Assembly (NCBI RefSeq): GCF_046237015.1
Contig: NZ_JBJYIN010000006.1
Location: forward strand, 211,395 to 275,394
Direction of reading: 5' to 3'
From: JBJYIN01 sp046237015
GTDB taxonomy: Bacteria; Pseudomonadota; Gammaproteobacteria; Enterobacterales; Enterobacteriaceae
DNA: 64,000 nucleotides
Below are positions 15,906 to 24,416 of the stretch, piece after piece (position 1 is the stretch's first letter; every line of letters starts with the position of its first letter). Below the pieces are notes generated by a model. That model was not told the DNA's origin, searched no databases, and saw only the letters and a program-made list of their open reading frames with translations. The position numbers and the translations under genes were made by a program.

Positions 15906-17132
15906 ATGGCAACAGCGAATAAAGCAGTAACAAGAGATACTCACGATAAAGTAATTCTGCCGGTTTATGCACCTGCGCAATTTGTGCCGGTAAAAGGTAA
16001 AGGCAGCAGGGTGTGGGACCAGCAAGGGCGGGAATATATTGATTTTTCCGGTGGCATTGCTGTTACTGCTCTGGGGCATTGTCATCCCGCGCTGGTTGCT
16101 GCATTGAAGCAGCAGGGAGAACAACTGTGGCATACCAGCAATATTTTTACCAACGAACCAGCGTTACGTCTCGCCAGCAAATTGATTGATGCCACTTTTG
16201 CCGATCGCGTGTTTTTTGTGAATTCAGGGGCTGAGGCGAATGAAGCCGCTTTTAAGCTAGCCCGTCACTATGCGATCAAACGTCATAGCCCGTATAAAAC
16301 CAAGATCATCGCCTTCTACAATGCATTCCATGGCCGTACGCTGTTTACCGTTTCGGTTGGCGGACAGCCTAAATATGCAGATGGTTTCGGGCCAAAACCA
16401 GCGGATATCGTGCATGTTCCTTTTAACGATCTGGCAGCGGTTAAGGCCGTGATGGATGATCACACCTGTGCTGTCGTGCTGGAACCCGTGCAAGGTGAAG
16501 GGGGGATCACCCCGGCAACGCAGGAGTTTTTGCAGGGCGTGCGCGAGCTATGCGATCAACATCATGCGTTATTGGTGTTTGATGAAGTCCAAAGTGGAAT
16601 GGGTAGAACGAGCAAGTTATTTACCTATATGCATTACGGTATTACGCCAGATATCTTAACGACGGCAAAAGCGTTGGGCGGTGGTTTTCCGATCAGCGCC
16701 ATGCTGACAACTGAAGAAATTGCTTCAGTGATGACGGTGGGTGTGCATGGCACGACGTACGGTGGCAATCCACTGGCTTGTGCTGTAGCGGAAGCTGCAT
16801 TGGATACAATTAATACGCCAGAAGTGCTGTCTGGCGTGGCTGAGCGCCATGATAAGTTCGTCCGTGAGTTGGAAAAAATTAACCAGCAGTATGGTATTTT
16901 CGAGCAAATTCGCGGCATGGGATTATTGATAGGGGCAGAGTTGACACCGGAGTGGCATGGCCGAGCGCATGACTTTTTGGCAGCGGCAACGGAGCAAGGG
17001 GTTATGGTGTTGATGGCAGGCCCGAATGTGATTCGTTTTGTTCCCTCATTGGTCATTGAGATGGATGATATTGAACAAGGAATGGCGAAGTTTGCGAAGG
17101 CCGTCGAGTGCGTGGTGAATGCCGCCGATTGA
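15906..17132 (+). CDS. argD: Acetylornithine / succinyldiaminopimelate aminotransferase
   Basis: PLP enzyme acting in arginine and lysine synthesis. K255 in TTAKALGGGFPIS is the Schiff-base lysine, the phosphate contact is FVNSGAEANEAAFKLAR, and DEVQSGMGRT contains the PLP-pyridine Asp. It has 408 residues, normal for class III aminotransferases. The gap from pabA is 119 bp and AT-rich; I could not find a convincing ArgR box in it. The yhfK gene that separates argD and crp in E. coli is absent; a shared bidirectional terminator follows instead. Confidence 0.95.
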   Translation: MATANKAVTRDTHDKVILPVYAPAQFVPVKGKGSRVWDQQGREYIDFSGGIAVTALGHCHPALVAALKQQGEQLWHTSNIFTNEPALRLASKLIDATFADRVFFVNSGAEANEAAFKLARHYAIKRHSPYKTKIIAFYNAFHGRTLFTVSVGGQPKYADGFGPKPADIVHVPFNDLAAVKAVMDDHTCAVVLEPVQGEGGITPATQEFLQGVRELCDQHHALLVFDEVQSGMGRTSKLFTYMHYGITPDILTTAKALGGGFPISAMLTTEEIASVMTVGVHGTTYGGNPLACAVAEAALDTINTPEVLSGVAERHDKFVRELEKINQQYGIFEQIRGMGLLIGAELTPEWHGRAHDFLAAATEQGVMVLMAGPNVIRFVPSLVIEMDDIEQGMAKFAKAVECVVNAAD

Positions 17133-17153
17133 TGCGTGTCATCATGAGAGCGT

Positions 17154-17187
17154 AAAAAAAGCGTGAAGTCGCCTTCACGCTTTTTTT
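17154..17187. terminator. Bidirectional terminator between argD and crp
   Basis: A-run, GCGTGAAG, loop TCGC, CTTCACGC, T-run: an 8-bp stem flanked by seven A and seven T, so it can end both argD and the convergent crp transcript. Confidence 0.92.
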
Positions 17188-17204
17188 ATCGGTTAAAGAT
17201 GGGA

Positions 17205-17837
17205 TTAACGAGTGCCGTAAACGACAATCGTTTTGCCATGTGCGGAGATCAGATTCTGGTCTTCCAACATTTTCAGAATGCGGCCCACGGTTTCACGTGA
17301 GCAACCAACAATTTGTCCAATTTCCTGACGAGTAATTTTTATTTGCATGCCATCCGGGTGAGTCATGGCATCCGGTTGTTTTGCCAGGTTTAACAGCGTT
17401 TGGGCAATACGGCCTGTTACATCAAGGAAAGCCAGGTTACCCACTTTTTCTGACGTCACCTGCAAGCGGCTTGCCATTTGTGCGGACAAACGCATCAGGA
17501 TATCAGGGTTGACCTGAATCAGTTGCCGAAATTTCTTATAAGAGATTTCAGCGACTTCACAAGCCGTTTTTGCGCGAACCCAAGCACTACGCTCCTGACC
17601 TTCTTCAAACAGGCCAAGTTCGCCGATAAAATCCCCCTGATTAAGATAAGAGAGAATCATTTCTTTGCCTTCTTCATCTTTGATCAGCACTGCGACGGAG
17701 CCTTTCACGATGTAGTAAAGCGTTTCTGCTTTTTCACCTTGGTGAATCAGCGTGCTCTTCGATGGATACTTATGGATATGGCAATGAGAAAGGAACCATT
17801 CGAGAGTTGGGTCTGTTTGCGGTTTGCCGAGAACCAT
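17205..17837 (-). CDS. crp: cAMP receptor protein
   Basis: Global cAMP-dependent activator, 210 residues. The N-terminal cAMP-binding fold contains GELGLFEEGQERSAWVRA (phosphate cassette with the Arg/Ser ligands), followed by the dimer helix with QVTSEKVGN (the Thr/Ser pair that contacts cAMP). The C-terminal helix-turn-helix has RQEIGQIVGCSRETVGRIL. It is nearly identical to E. coli CRP as I remember it; the one difference I noticed is Ser where E. coli has the first Arg of MARRLQV. AGAGG precedes the start. It may act on the CRP-like site found at 7282. Confidence 0.98.
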   Translation of the reverse strand: MVLGKPQTDPTLEWFLSHCHIHKYPSKSTLIHQGEKAETLYYIVKGSVAVLIKDEEGKEMILSYLNQGDFIGELGLFEEGQERSAWVRAKTACEVAEISYKKFRQLIQVNPDILMRLSAQMASRLQVTSEKVGNLAFLDVTGRIAQTLLNLAKQPDAMTHPDGMQIKITRQEIGQIVGCSRETVGRILKMLEDQNLISAHGKTIVVYGTR

Positions 17838-18155
17838 TCGCTATCATCCTCTGTTGTAATTCACTGCGCAAATTACAGGGCTCAGAGTTCCCTGTACGGC
17901 GTATTTACTGCTAAAAAGTCAAAATCCGTGTAGGCAGAATGACGTCAGGGAATATACTGGAACCGAATATCTGGCGACGCCATCATCTTCCTTGTATCTG
18001 AGTTTGTCCAGAACAGGCAGATTCTACCTTCGTTTTTAACACAGCTTGAAGGAAGTGTCTTGTGTTGTCTCGCTTCAGCATGACAAAGGTCTGGTTATCA
18101 TCTTTTTTTGTATAGTAACGGTATAAATTTTCAAAAATTTTTTAGTGGAGGCACT
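17838..18155. other. Divergent crp / yhfA promoter region
   Basis: 318 bases with no gene. TACAGGG-N9-CCCTGTA (17874-17896) forms a 7-bp stem in what would be the crp 5' untranslated region. The immediate crp ribosome-binding region is conserved with E. coli. I looked for autoregulatory CRP sites (TGTGA-N6-TCACA) and found no strong match. The end near yhfA is T-rich, with TATAGTA-like elements suitable for a promoter. Confidence 0.6.
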
Positions 18156-18563
18156 ATGCAGGCACGGGTTAAATGGGTGGAAGGATTAACGTTTCTGGGC
18201 GAATCCTCATCAGGGCATCAGATTTTGATGGATGGTAATGCGGGTGATAAAGCGCCGAGCCCGATGGAGATGGTTTTGATGTCGGTAGGCAGTTGTAGCG
18301 CGATTGATGTGGTATCGATTTTACAGAAAGGACGTTACGATGTTATCGATTGTGAAGTGAAACTGACTTCGGAACGCAGAACGGAATCCCCTCGCTTGTT
18401 TACGCATATTAATCTGCATTTTATGGTCACGGGAAAAGCATTAACGGATAAAGCGGTGGAAAGGGCAGTAACGTTGTCTGCTGAGAAATACTGCTCAGTG
18501 GCGTTAATGTTGGATAAGGTTGTCAATGTTACGCATAGCCATGAAGTCAGGAATATCGCGTGA
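18156..18563 (+). CDS. yhfA: OsmC/Ohr-family protein YhfA
   Basis: Small OsmC-like protein of 135 residues, function unproven. The two family cysteines are C47 in MSVGSCSAID and C113 in AEKYCSVAL, the positions of the peroxidatic and resolving Cys in OsmC/Ohr enzymes, so thiol peroxidase activity is possible. ATG at 18156 with GGAGG 4-8 bases upstream is chosen; the longer reading frame from 18108 has no ribosome-binding site. It is divergent from crp and convergent with prkB, as in E. coli. Confidence 0.93.
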   Translation: MQARVKWVEGLTFLGESSSGHQILMDGNAGDKAPSPMEMVLMSVGSCSAIDVVSILQKGRYDVIDCEVKLTSERRTESPRLFTHINLHFMVTGKALTDKAVERAVTLSAEKYCSVALMLDKVVNVTHSHEVRNIA

Positions 18564-18590
18564 TTTACCCGGCCTGATGTGCGCCTCCCA

Positions 18591-18622
18591 CAGCGGTACG
18601 AAACATTGTTGTTGTGCCGCTG
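18591..18622. terminator. Possible terminator hairpin between yhfA and prkB
   Basis: CAGCGGTAC pairs with GTGCCGCTG (one G-T pair) around a 14-base loop, between two convergent stop codons. No T-run follows, so termination is only inferred from position. Confidence 0.4.
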
Positions 18623-18627
18623 ACCGT

Positions 18628-19497
18628 TCACTCGATCTTTTTTCCTTCCAGCAGGCGTTGTACCAGTGGCGCCATGATCAATTCCATCGCCAGCCCCATT
18701 TTCCCGCCAGGGACGACGAGGGTATTGATATGAGAAATAAACGATCCCTGTAGCATCGCGAGCAGATAGGGGTAATCAATATTATCCAGTCCCTGGAAAT
18801 GGATCACCACGAAGCTTTCATCCAGAGAGGGAATAGATTTGGCAGCAAAGGGGTTGGATGTATCCACCGTGGGAACGCGCTGGAAGTTTATGTGCGTGCG
18901 TGAAAACTGTGGCGTGATGTAGCTAATATAGTCTTCCATCGAACGGACAACTGAATCCATGACGGCTTCACGCGAATGGCCCCGTTCATTGATGTCACGA
19001 ATCAATTTTTGGATCCACTCCAGATTGACAATTGGCACGACGCCAACCAGCAGGTCAACATGTTGAGCGACGTTGTGCTGTTCAGTGACCACGCCGCCAT
19101 GTAACCCTTCGTAAAATAGCACGTCGGTTGGCGCAGGCATCGGTTCCCATGGCGTAAAGGTACCGGGAACCTGATTGTAGGGAATCGCTTCATCATAGGT
19201 ATGAAGGTATTTCCGGGTTTGCCCCCGTCCATGCTGACCATATTCGATGAAAGATTGTTCCAACAGGCTGAAATCGTTGGCTTCCGGGCCAAAATAGCTA
19301 ATATGTCGACCCAAATCACGAGCTTTGCGGATAGCCATATCCATTTCTGGTCGGGTATAGCGATGAAAACTGTCCCCTTCCAGTTGCGCCGCCTGCATGT
19401 TCAGTTGCTGAAAAATCTTGCGAAAGGCCAGGCTGGTGGTGGTGGTTCCCGCTCCGCTGGAGCCTGTTACCGCAATAATTGGATGCTTATCTGACAT
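18628..19497 (-). CDS. prkB: Phosphoribulokinase-family protein PrkB
   Basis: Member of the phosphoribulokinase/uridine kinase family, 289 residues. The nucleotide loop is GSSGAGTTTTS, which has Thr where a classical Walker A has Lys; bacterial phosphoribulokinases share this feature. Other landmarks are EGDSFHRYTRPEMD, YFGPEANDF, FYEGLHGGV and LEWIQKLIRD. The organism shows no other Calvin-cycle gene here, so the true substrate in enterobacteria is unclear. The start at MSDKHP is chosen, matching E. coli; an in-frame ATG 9 bases earlier is possible. Confidence 0.92.
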   Translation of the reverse strand: MSDKHPIIAVTGSSGAGTTTTSLAFRKIFQQLNMQAAQLEGDSFHRYTRPEMDMAIRKARDLGRHISYFGPEANDFSLLEQSFIEYGQHGRGQTRKYLHTYDEAIPYNQVPGTFTPWEPMPAPTDVLFYEGLHGGVVTEQHNVAQHVDLLVGVVPIVNLEWIQKLIRDINERGHSREAVMDSVVRSMEDYISYITPQFSRTHINFQRVPTVDTSNPFAAKSIPSLDESFVVIHFQGLDNIDYPYLLAMLQGSFISHINTLVVPGGKMGLAMELIMAPLVQRLLEGKKIE

Positions 19498-19762
19498 GAG
19501 ATGCATGACTCCGTGGTGGTGGCGCTTGTCCGTGTGGCTATCTCACAGACCAAACGTCATCAGAAGAAGGAATGGATAATAGCCTGATGACAACGTGGTG
19601 ATTATTGACAGTACCGGACCCAATCAGCCCTTCCTGTGTAGACAGGAATCTTCCTGATATCAACGTATTACCTAAATAAAAATGCTCAGCCCGTATGAGG
19701 ATAGCGGGGAAATAAGGTTTGTCATCAACCGCGATAGACATTGTTTTAGCATGTTTATTCGT
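19498..19762. other. Intergenic region prkB / yheU
   Basis: 265 bases holding no convincing gene. TTCCTGT and ACAGGAA form a 7-bp stem with a GTAG loop at 19631-19648, which may end yheTU transcription or sit in the prkB leader. Nothing else stands out. Confidence 0.4.
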
Positions 19763-19999
19763 CTAATACGACTGATGTTCACCGACGTTAAATTGACCGC
19801 GTGGCATGATGTTGATCGTTTCATGCAATTCAGACCAGACCAGAACCACTTCGCCAGATGCTAACTGTCGGCGAACGTCGGCGACTTTTTGTTCCAGGGT
19901 GCGTTCTTCCTCACCATAATCGGTCCCTTCGCGTAGGACGAATGATTGGATGAGGTTATCCAGCGTTTCAGGATCGAGTTGTTGCCAGGGAATAATCAC
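19763..19999 (-). CDS. yheU: Conserved protein YheU (UPF0270)
   Basis: Small acidic cytoplasmic protein of 78 residues with unknown function. The core PETLDNLIQSFVLREGTDYG and the segment LVWSELHETINIMPRGQF are the UPF0270 hallmark. The start is a GTG at 19999 (reading VIIPWQQ), with GGAG 7 bases upstream; a longer frame from 20083 would run inside yheT. The GTG overlaps the yheT stop by 4 bases, so the pair is translationally coupled. Confidence 0.9.
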   Translation of the reverse strand: MIIPWQQLDPETLDNLIQSFVLREGTDYGEEERTLEQKVADVRRQLASGEVVLVWSELHETINIMPRGQFNVGEHQSY

Positions 20000-21006
20000 G
20001 ATGTTTCTCCAGAATGAAGCGATCCAGAAAGTGCACTGCCCAGATGAGGGGCAAGCCAGTTTGGTATACGTTTCTCCAGCCACATTTCCGGTTTGAGAAG
20101 CGTACCGCTGACAAAACCGACGTGTCCGCCATGATCTGTCAACTGATATTCAATATTAGAAGGTAATAGGGAAATATTGGGGATGACCTCTCGGGTCATG
20201 AACGGATCGTCTTTGGCATGGATAATCAGTAATGGTTTTTTTACCTGTGATAACAAGGGTAGCGCACTACAGCGGCGATAATAATCTGCCGCGTCATGAA
20301 AACCGTGTGCTCGTGAAGTAATCACATCATCAAATTCGCGTAGCTGTTTAATTTTCTTTAATTGCGCTAATTGGACGGGCAGCGTATCGGGATAGGCGAG
20401 CAGTTTACGCGTCGCGTTTTGCTTTAACTGACGTAATAAGTAGTGCTGATAAACTCGAGAGAACCCGTGTTCCATCCGTCGGCTACAAGGCTCCAGCATC
20501 AGCGGGGCTGATACGATCACGGCCGCAGATAGCAAACACCGATCGCCCTGTTTTTCCAGCAAACAGGCTAACATGTTGCCACCGAGAGAAATACCGACAG
20601 CGGCCGTTGCGACCTTGCCGTAAGTCGTCTGCAACCAATGTAGAAAATAGCTGGCATCTTCAGTTTCACCAGAATGATAGATGCGTTTCATTCGATTGGG
20701 TTTACCACTGCATCCGCGAAAATGCATGATAACGGCCAACCAGCCATGCTGTCGGCAGGCGTGTAATAAACCGTGGGCATAAGGGCTATGGAAATTGCCT
20801 TCCAAGCCATGAAACAGTACCACTCGCGGTTTGTTTCGGGCTTGATTTGGGTCTTCGCTCCAGGCCAGATCGACAAAGTCGCCGTCGGGCAGGTCGAGGC
20901 ATTGCCAGACCGGCTGTAATTGGGCTTTACGTCTTATCAGTCGCGGCAATAGCGTTTGAACGTGGGGATTACTGGCACCGCTAAGTGGGCGAAAAACATC
21001 ATACAT
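19996..21006 (-). CDS. yheT: Alpha/beta-hydrolase YheT
   Basis: Predicted AB-hydrolase-4 family esterase of 336 residues. The oxyanion region is VLFHGLEGNFHSPYAHGL. The nucleophile elbow is AVGISLGGNML with Ser in GISLGG. The acid is likely the Asp in HAKDDPFM, and the His is in LTDHGGHVGFV. E. coli YheT is of unknown physiological substrate. It leads the yheT-yheU pair and is divergent from a LysE-type exporter gene that is inserted here relative to E. coli. Confidence 0.93.
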   Translation of the reverse strand: MYDVFRPLSGASNPHVQTLLPRLIRRKAQLQPVWQCLDLPDGDFVDLAWSEDPNQARNKPRVVLFHGLEGNFHSPYAHGLLHACRQHGWLAVIMHFRGCSGKPNRMKRIYHSGETEDASYFLHWLQTTYGKVATAAVGISLGGNMLACLLEKQGDRCLLSAAVIVSAPLMLEPCSRRMEHGFSRVYQHYLLRQLKQNATRKLLAYPDTLPVQLAQLKKIKQLREFDDVITSRAHGFHDAADYYRRCSALPLLSQVKKPLLIIHAKDDPFMTREVIPNISLLPSNIEYQLTDHGGHVGFVSGTLLKPEMWLEKRIPNWLAPHLGSALSGSLHSGETS

Positions 21007-21154
21007 AATGTAAAGAAAATCTTGTTGTCAGATCTTGTGCGATCAATATCACACTGTTAGCTTCGATACTGCTAGTTAATCGTTATTTTTTGCAAATAAC
21101 CATCTATCAAAAACGGTATGACATCACGGTTGTCGGGCGAGAGGAGCCCATTTC

Positions 21155-21757
21155 ATGGAACTGAGTTTATTTATCTCGATGTTGGGTTTTCTCTGGGTTG
21201 CGGCGATTACACCTGGGCCAAATAACATGCTGTTAACGACCTCCGGCGCCAATTTTGGCTTTTTCCGTTCTCTGTGGTTAATGCTCGGCATTATGCTGGG
21301 AATGCAAAGCATCTTGTTATTGGTGGCCTTTGGTGTTGGCGGCTTGATCCTACTTTACCCGTCTTTGCATTTTATCCTCAAAGTGCTTGGTAGCGCCTAT
21401 CTGCTTTGGCTGGCGTGGAAAATTGCGACGGCGGCTTATGAAAAGCTGGAAACAAATATCGCGCCTCCCAAGCCAGTCCGACTTTATCAGGGATGGTTGT
21501 TGCAGTTTTTGAACCCTAAAGCGTGGCTGATGGCGTTGGGGGCTGTCGCGAGTTTTAGTTTGGCAGGAGAGGAATATTACCATTCTGTCATGGCAATTAG
21601 CGTGGGGATCGTGCTGGTCAACCTGGTCTCTGGCGTGATTTGGCTGGGGTTCGGCACCATGATAGGCCGCCTGTTGCGTAGCAAAAAAGCGTGGATTCTC
21701 TTTAATGTTTCGATGGGAATATTGACCGCAGCGTGCGTGCTGCTGATTTGGCACTAG
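21155..21757 (+). CDS. LysE/RhtB-family amino-acid exporter
   Basis: Inner-membrane efflux protein of 200 residues with about six spans. The N-terminus SMLGFLWVAAITPGPNNM contains the diagnostic TPGPN motif, and GFFRSLWLMLGIMLGMQS and LQFLNPKAWLMALGAV (the NPK motif) follow. Substrate unknown; the family exports basic or hydroxylated amino acids and homoserine lactone. GAGGAG lies 8 bases upstream of the ATG. It is convergent with yheS and lies between yheT and yheS, where E. coli has no such gene. Confidence 0.9.
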   Translation: MELSLFISMLGFLWVAAITPGPNNMLLTTSGANFGFFRSLWLMLGIMLGMQSILLLVAFGVGGLILLYPSLHFILKVLGSAYLLWLAWKIATAAYEKLETNIAPPKPVRLYQGWLLQFLNPKAWLMALGAVASFSLAGEEYYHSVMAISVGIVLVNLVSGVIWLGFGTMIGRLLRSKKAWILFNVSMGILTAACVLLIWH

Positions 21758-21777
21758 CTTATCGTTGAAAAAATATT

Positions 21778-21811
21778 GTTGCGAGCGGATGATTTTTAGT
21801 CCGCTCGCAAC
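21778..21811. terminator. Hairpin between the LysE-type gene and yheS
   Basis: GTTGCGAGCGGA and TCCGCTCGCAAC make a perfect 12-bp stem around a T-rich 10-base loop, centred between convergent stops. No T-run follows, but its strength and position suggest a shared bidirectional terminator. Confidence 0.6.
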
Positions 21812-21820
21812 AGGTATCGA

Positions 21821-23731
21821 CTAGGATAATGACTGATTTAATTGTTCCAACTGTTCCTGAGCATCCAGCCACGCCATTTCTGTTGCTTCCAGTTCATTTT
21901 TGATTTTGGTCTGCTGTTGCAGGCAGTCTGTTAACTCGTTTTTACGACGAATATCATAAAGCTCACTGTCTGCCAGACGGGCTTCGATCTCCGCTAATGC
22001 TGTGCTGAGTTTCTCCATCTGCTGCTCGAGTTTAGCGATCTGCTTACGTAGTGGCTGCGTCTGTGTACGTAACTCTGCTTCACGACGTTTTTGCTCTTTA
22101 CGTGCTTGAGCGCTGTTAGCGGTACTCTCTTTTGTTACCTCGTCTGCTGCATTATCCTGACGTTGCAGGTCGACTAGCCATTTTTGATAATCTTCCAGAT
22201 CGCCATCAAAGGGCTCTACTTTATGGTCGTGGACCAAATAAAGATCATCGGTCGTAGATCGGATCAGATGTCGATCGTGCGAAACCACCACCAGCGCACC
22301 TTCAAAATCGATCAACGCTTCGGTCAGCGCCTGGCGCATATCAAGGTCAAGGTGGTTGGTTGGTTCATCCAACAGTAACAGGTTTGGGCGTTGCCACACG
22401 ATCAGGGCCAGTACCAGACGGGCTTTTTCTCCGCCAGAAAAGCGTTCAGTTATTTCGGTTACTTTATCACCCTGAAAACCAAAGCCACCGAGGTAATCCC
22501 GTAGTTGCTGTTCGGTTTCCCGTTCTGCCAGGCGGATAAGATGTTGCAGTGGCGATTCATCTGCCCGAAGAAACTCTAACTGATGCTGAGCGAAATACCC
22601 CAGTTTTACGCCTTTGGCCAAACCAATTTCACCGTGCAAAGGGGCAAGTGTGCCAGCCAATAGCTTGATCAGTGTGGATTTACCTGCACCGTTATGCCCC
22701 AGCAAGCCAATGCGTGAACCGGGCACTAAATTCAACTTGATCGATTCAAGGATGAGTTTGTCACCATACCCGGCGCTGACTTTTTCCATCCTTAGAAGGG
22801 GGTTAGGCAGCGATGCTGGCGGTCGAAAGCTGAAACGGAAAGGGTTATCCACATGTGCCGGGGCAATCATTTCCATACGTTCCAGCATTTTTATCCGGCT
22901 TTGCGCTTGTTTGGCTTTGGTTGCCTGTGCCCGGAAACGGTCAATATAGTGTTGTAAATGCGCGACCCTTTCCTGCTGGTGTTCATAGAGCGACTGTTGT
23001 TGTGCCAGTCGGGTCGCGCGCTGGCGTTCAAACGAAGAGTAGTTACCCGTATATTCGTTGAGCGTTTGTTGCTCGATATGCAGGATTTTATTCACGACGG
23101 GATCGAGAAAATCCCGGTCATGTGAAATCAGCACCAGAGTTCCCGGATAACCTTTTAGCCATTTCTCCAGCCAGATCACGGCATCAAGATCCAGGTGGTT
23201 GGTTGGTTCATCCAGTAGTAAAAGGTCGGAGCGACACAATAGCGCCTGCGCCAGGTTGAGGCGCATACGCCAGCCACCTGAGAAGTCACTGACAGGGTGT
23301 TGTAGTTGATCCTGAGAAAATCCAAGGCCGTGTAATAAACTTGACGCCCTTGCTTCGATAGTCCAAGCCTGAATGGCATCTAACTTGCCGTGCAATGTCG
23401 CAATGGCATGTCCATCGTTCTCTTCGTTGGCCGTGTGAAGTTCGGCTTCTAACTGACGAAACTCTCGGTCACCGTCAATAACGTATTCCAGCGCCGGCAC
23501 ATCCAGCGCGGGCGTTTCCTGATTGACCCATGCCAGCGCCCAGTTTTGAGGGAATGTCGCGCTACCGCCATCGGCGCTGATTTCACCTTTCAGTAACGAC
23601 AGCAGGGTAGACTTACCACAACCGTTTTTACCGACTAAACCGACCTTTTGGCCTGGATTAACCGTAGCGGTCGCGTTATCTAATAAAACACGTACACCAC
23701 GTCGAATTTGCAGCGAAGAGAAGACAATCAT
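21821..23731 (-). CDS. yheS: ABC-F ATPase YheS
   Basis: Soluble ABC-F protein of 636 residues, a ribosome-associated translation factor family. The first domain has GLVGKNGCGKSTLLSL, a FSGGWRMRLNLAQ signature and LLLLDEPTNHLD. The second has GLLGHNGAGKSTLIKL, FSGGEKARLVLAL and LLLLDEPTNHLD. No membrane span is present. The charged linker around residues 230-290 is the P-site tRNA interaction region, and the C-terminus is a coiled coil rich in Glu/Gln/Lys (about 540-630). Divergent from kefG. Confidence 0.95.
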   Translation of the reverse strand: MIVFSSLQIRRGVRVLLDNATATVNPGQKVGLVGKNGCGKSTLLSLLKGEISADGGSATFPQNWALAWVNQETPALDVPALEYVIDGDREFRQLEAELHTANEENDGHAIATLHGKLDAIQAWTIEARASSLLHGLGFSQDQLQHPVSDFSGGWRMRLNLAQALLCRSDLLLLDEPTNHLDLDAVIWLEKWLKGYPGTLVLISHDRDFLDPVVNKILHIEQQTLNEYTGNYSSFERQRATRLAQQQSLYEHQQERVAHLQHYIDRFRAQATKAKQAQSRIKMLERMEMIAPAHVDNPFRFSFRPPASLPNPLLRMEKVSAGYGDKLILESIKLNLVPGSRIGLLGHNGAGKSTLIKLLAGTLAPLHGEIGLAKGVKLGYFAQHQLEFLRADESPLQHLIRLAERETEQQLRDYLGGFGFQGDKVTEITERFSGGEKARLVLALIVWQRPNLLLLDEPTNHLDLDMRQALTEALIDFEGALVVVSHDRHLIRSTTDDLYLVHDHKVEPFDGDLEDYQKWLVDLQRQDNAADEVTKESTANSAQARKEQKRREAELRTQTQPLRKQIAKLEQQMEKLSTALAEIEARLADSELYDIRRKNELTDCLQQQTKIKNELEATEMAWLDAQEQLEQLNQSLS

Positions 23732-23856
23732 AAAGCGCCATATGTTCAGAGTATGTTAAATTATGGACATGATATCAGGGCTGATAGTGCCCTGTTTTTA
23801 GTCGTTGCGCTGCATGGTAACGGAAAATGTTTACTATGACGACGCTTTGGAGGGGA

Positions 23857-24414
23857 ATGATGTCGCAGCCACCTAAGATTTTGCTGCTGTATGCCCATCC
23901 GGAATCACAAGACTCGGTGGCTAACCGAGTTTTACTGCAACCGGCCCAGCAATTAAATCATGTCACCGTGCACGATCTCTACGCGCACTATCCTGATTTT
24001 TTTATTGATATCCACTATGAGCAGCAGTTGCTGCGCGAACATGACGTCATTGTTTTCCAACATCCGTTCTACACCTATAGCTGTCCGGCGTTATTGAAAG
24101 AATGGCTCGATCGAGTGTTGTCGCGCGGTTTTGCTAATGGAATTGGCGGTACGGCGCTGGAAGGAAAGTATTGGCGATCGGTGATGACCACGGGTGAGCC
24201 GGAATATGCTTATCAAACAGAGGGAAGCCGTCTCTATTCGATGGATGAATTATTGCGTCCATTCGAGCTAACGGCATCAATGTGCCGTATGCGTTGGATG
24301 GCACCGATGATTGTTTACTGGGCTCGTCGTTTACAGCCCGATGTTTTGGCCAGCCATGCCCGAGCTTATGGTGAATGGCTGGCGTCTCCGTTCGATAAAA
24401 AAGAGGAACGCTGA
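23857..24414 (+). CDS. kefG: KefG, ancillary subunit of KefB
   Basis: Flavodoxin-fold quinone-oxidoreductase-like protein of 185 residues, needed for full activity of the KefB potassium efflux system. Landmarks: ILLLYAHPESQDSVANRVLL near the N-terminus, VIVFQHPFYTYSCPALLKEW and TTGEPEYAY. The start is MMSQPPK at 23857 (or the second ATG at 23860), with GGAGGGG immediately upstream; an ATG 30 bases earlier is not favoured. Two bases separate its stop from kefB. Confidence 0.94.
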   Translation: MMSQPPKILLLYAHPESQDSVANRVLLQPAQQLNHVTVHDLYAHYPDFFIDIHYEQQLLREHDVIVFQHPFYTYSCPALLKEWLDRVLSRGFANGIGGTALEGKYWRSVMTTGEPEYAYQTEGSRLYSMDELLRPFELTASMCRMRWMAPMIVYWARRLQPDVLASHARAYGEWLASPFDKKEER

Positions 24415-24416
24415 TT

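Noticed and set aside
17838..18155. CRP autoregulatory sites at crp
   Set aside because: Expected from E. coli, but no TGTGA-N6-TCACA-like sequence with a good score was found by eye.
19538..19741. Small minus-strand frame between yheU and prkB
   Set aside because: 67 codons without a convincing ribosome-binding site or conserved motif, and E. coli has no gene there.
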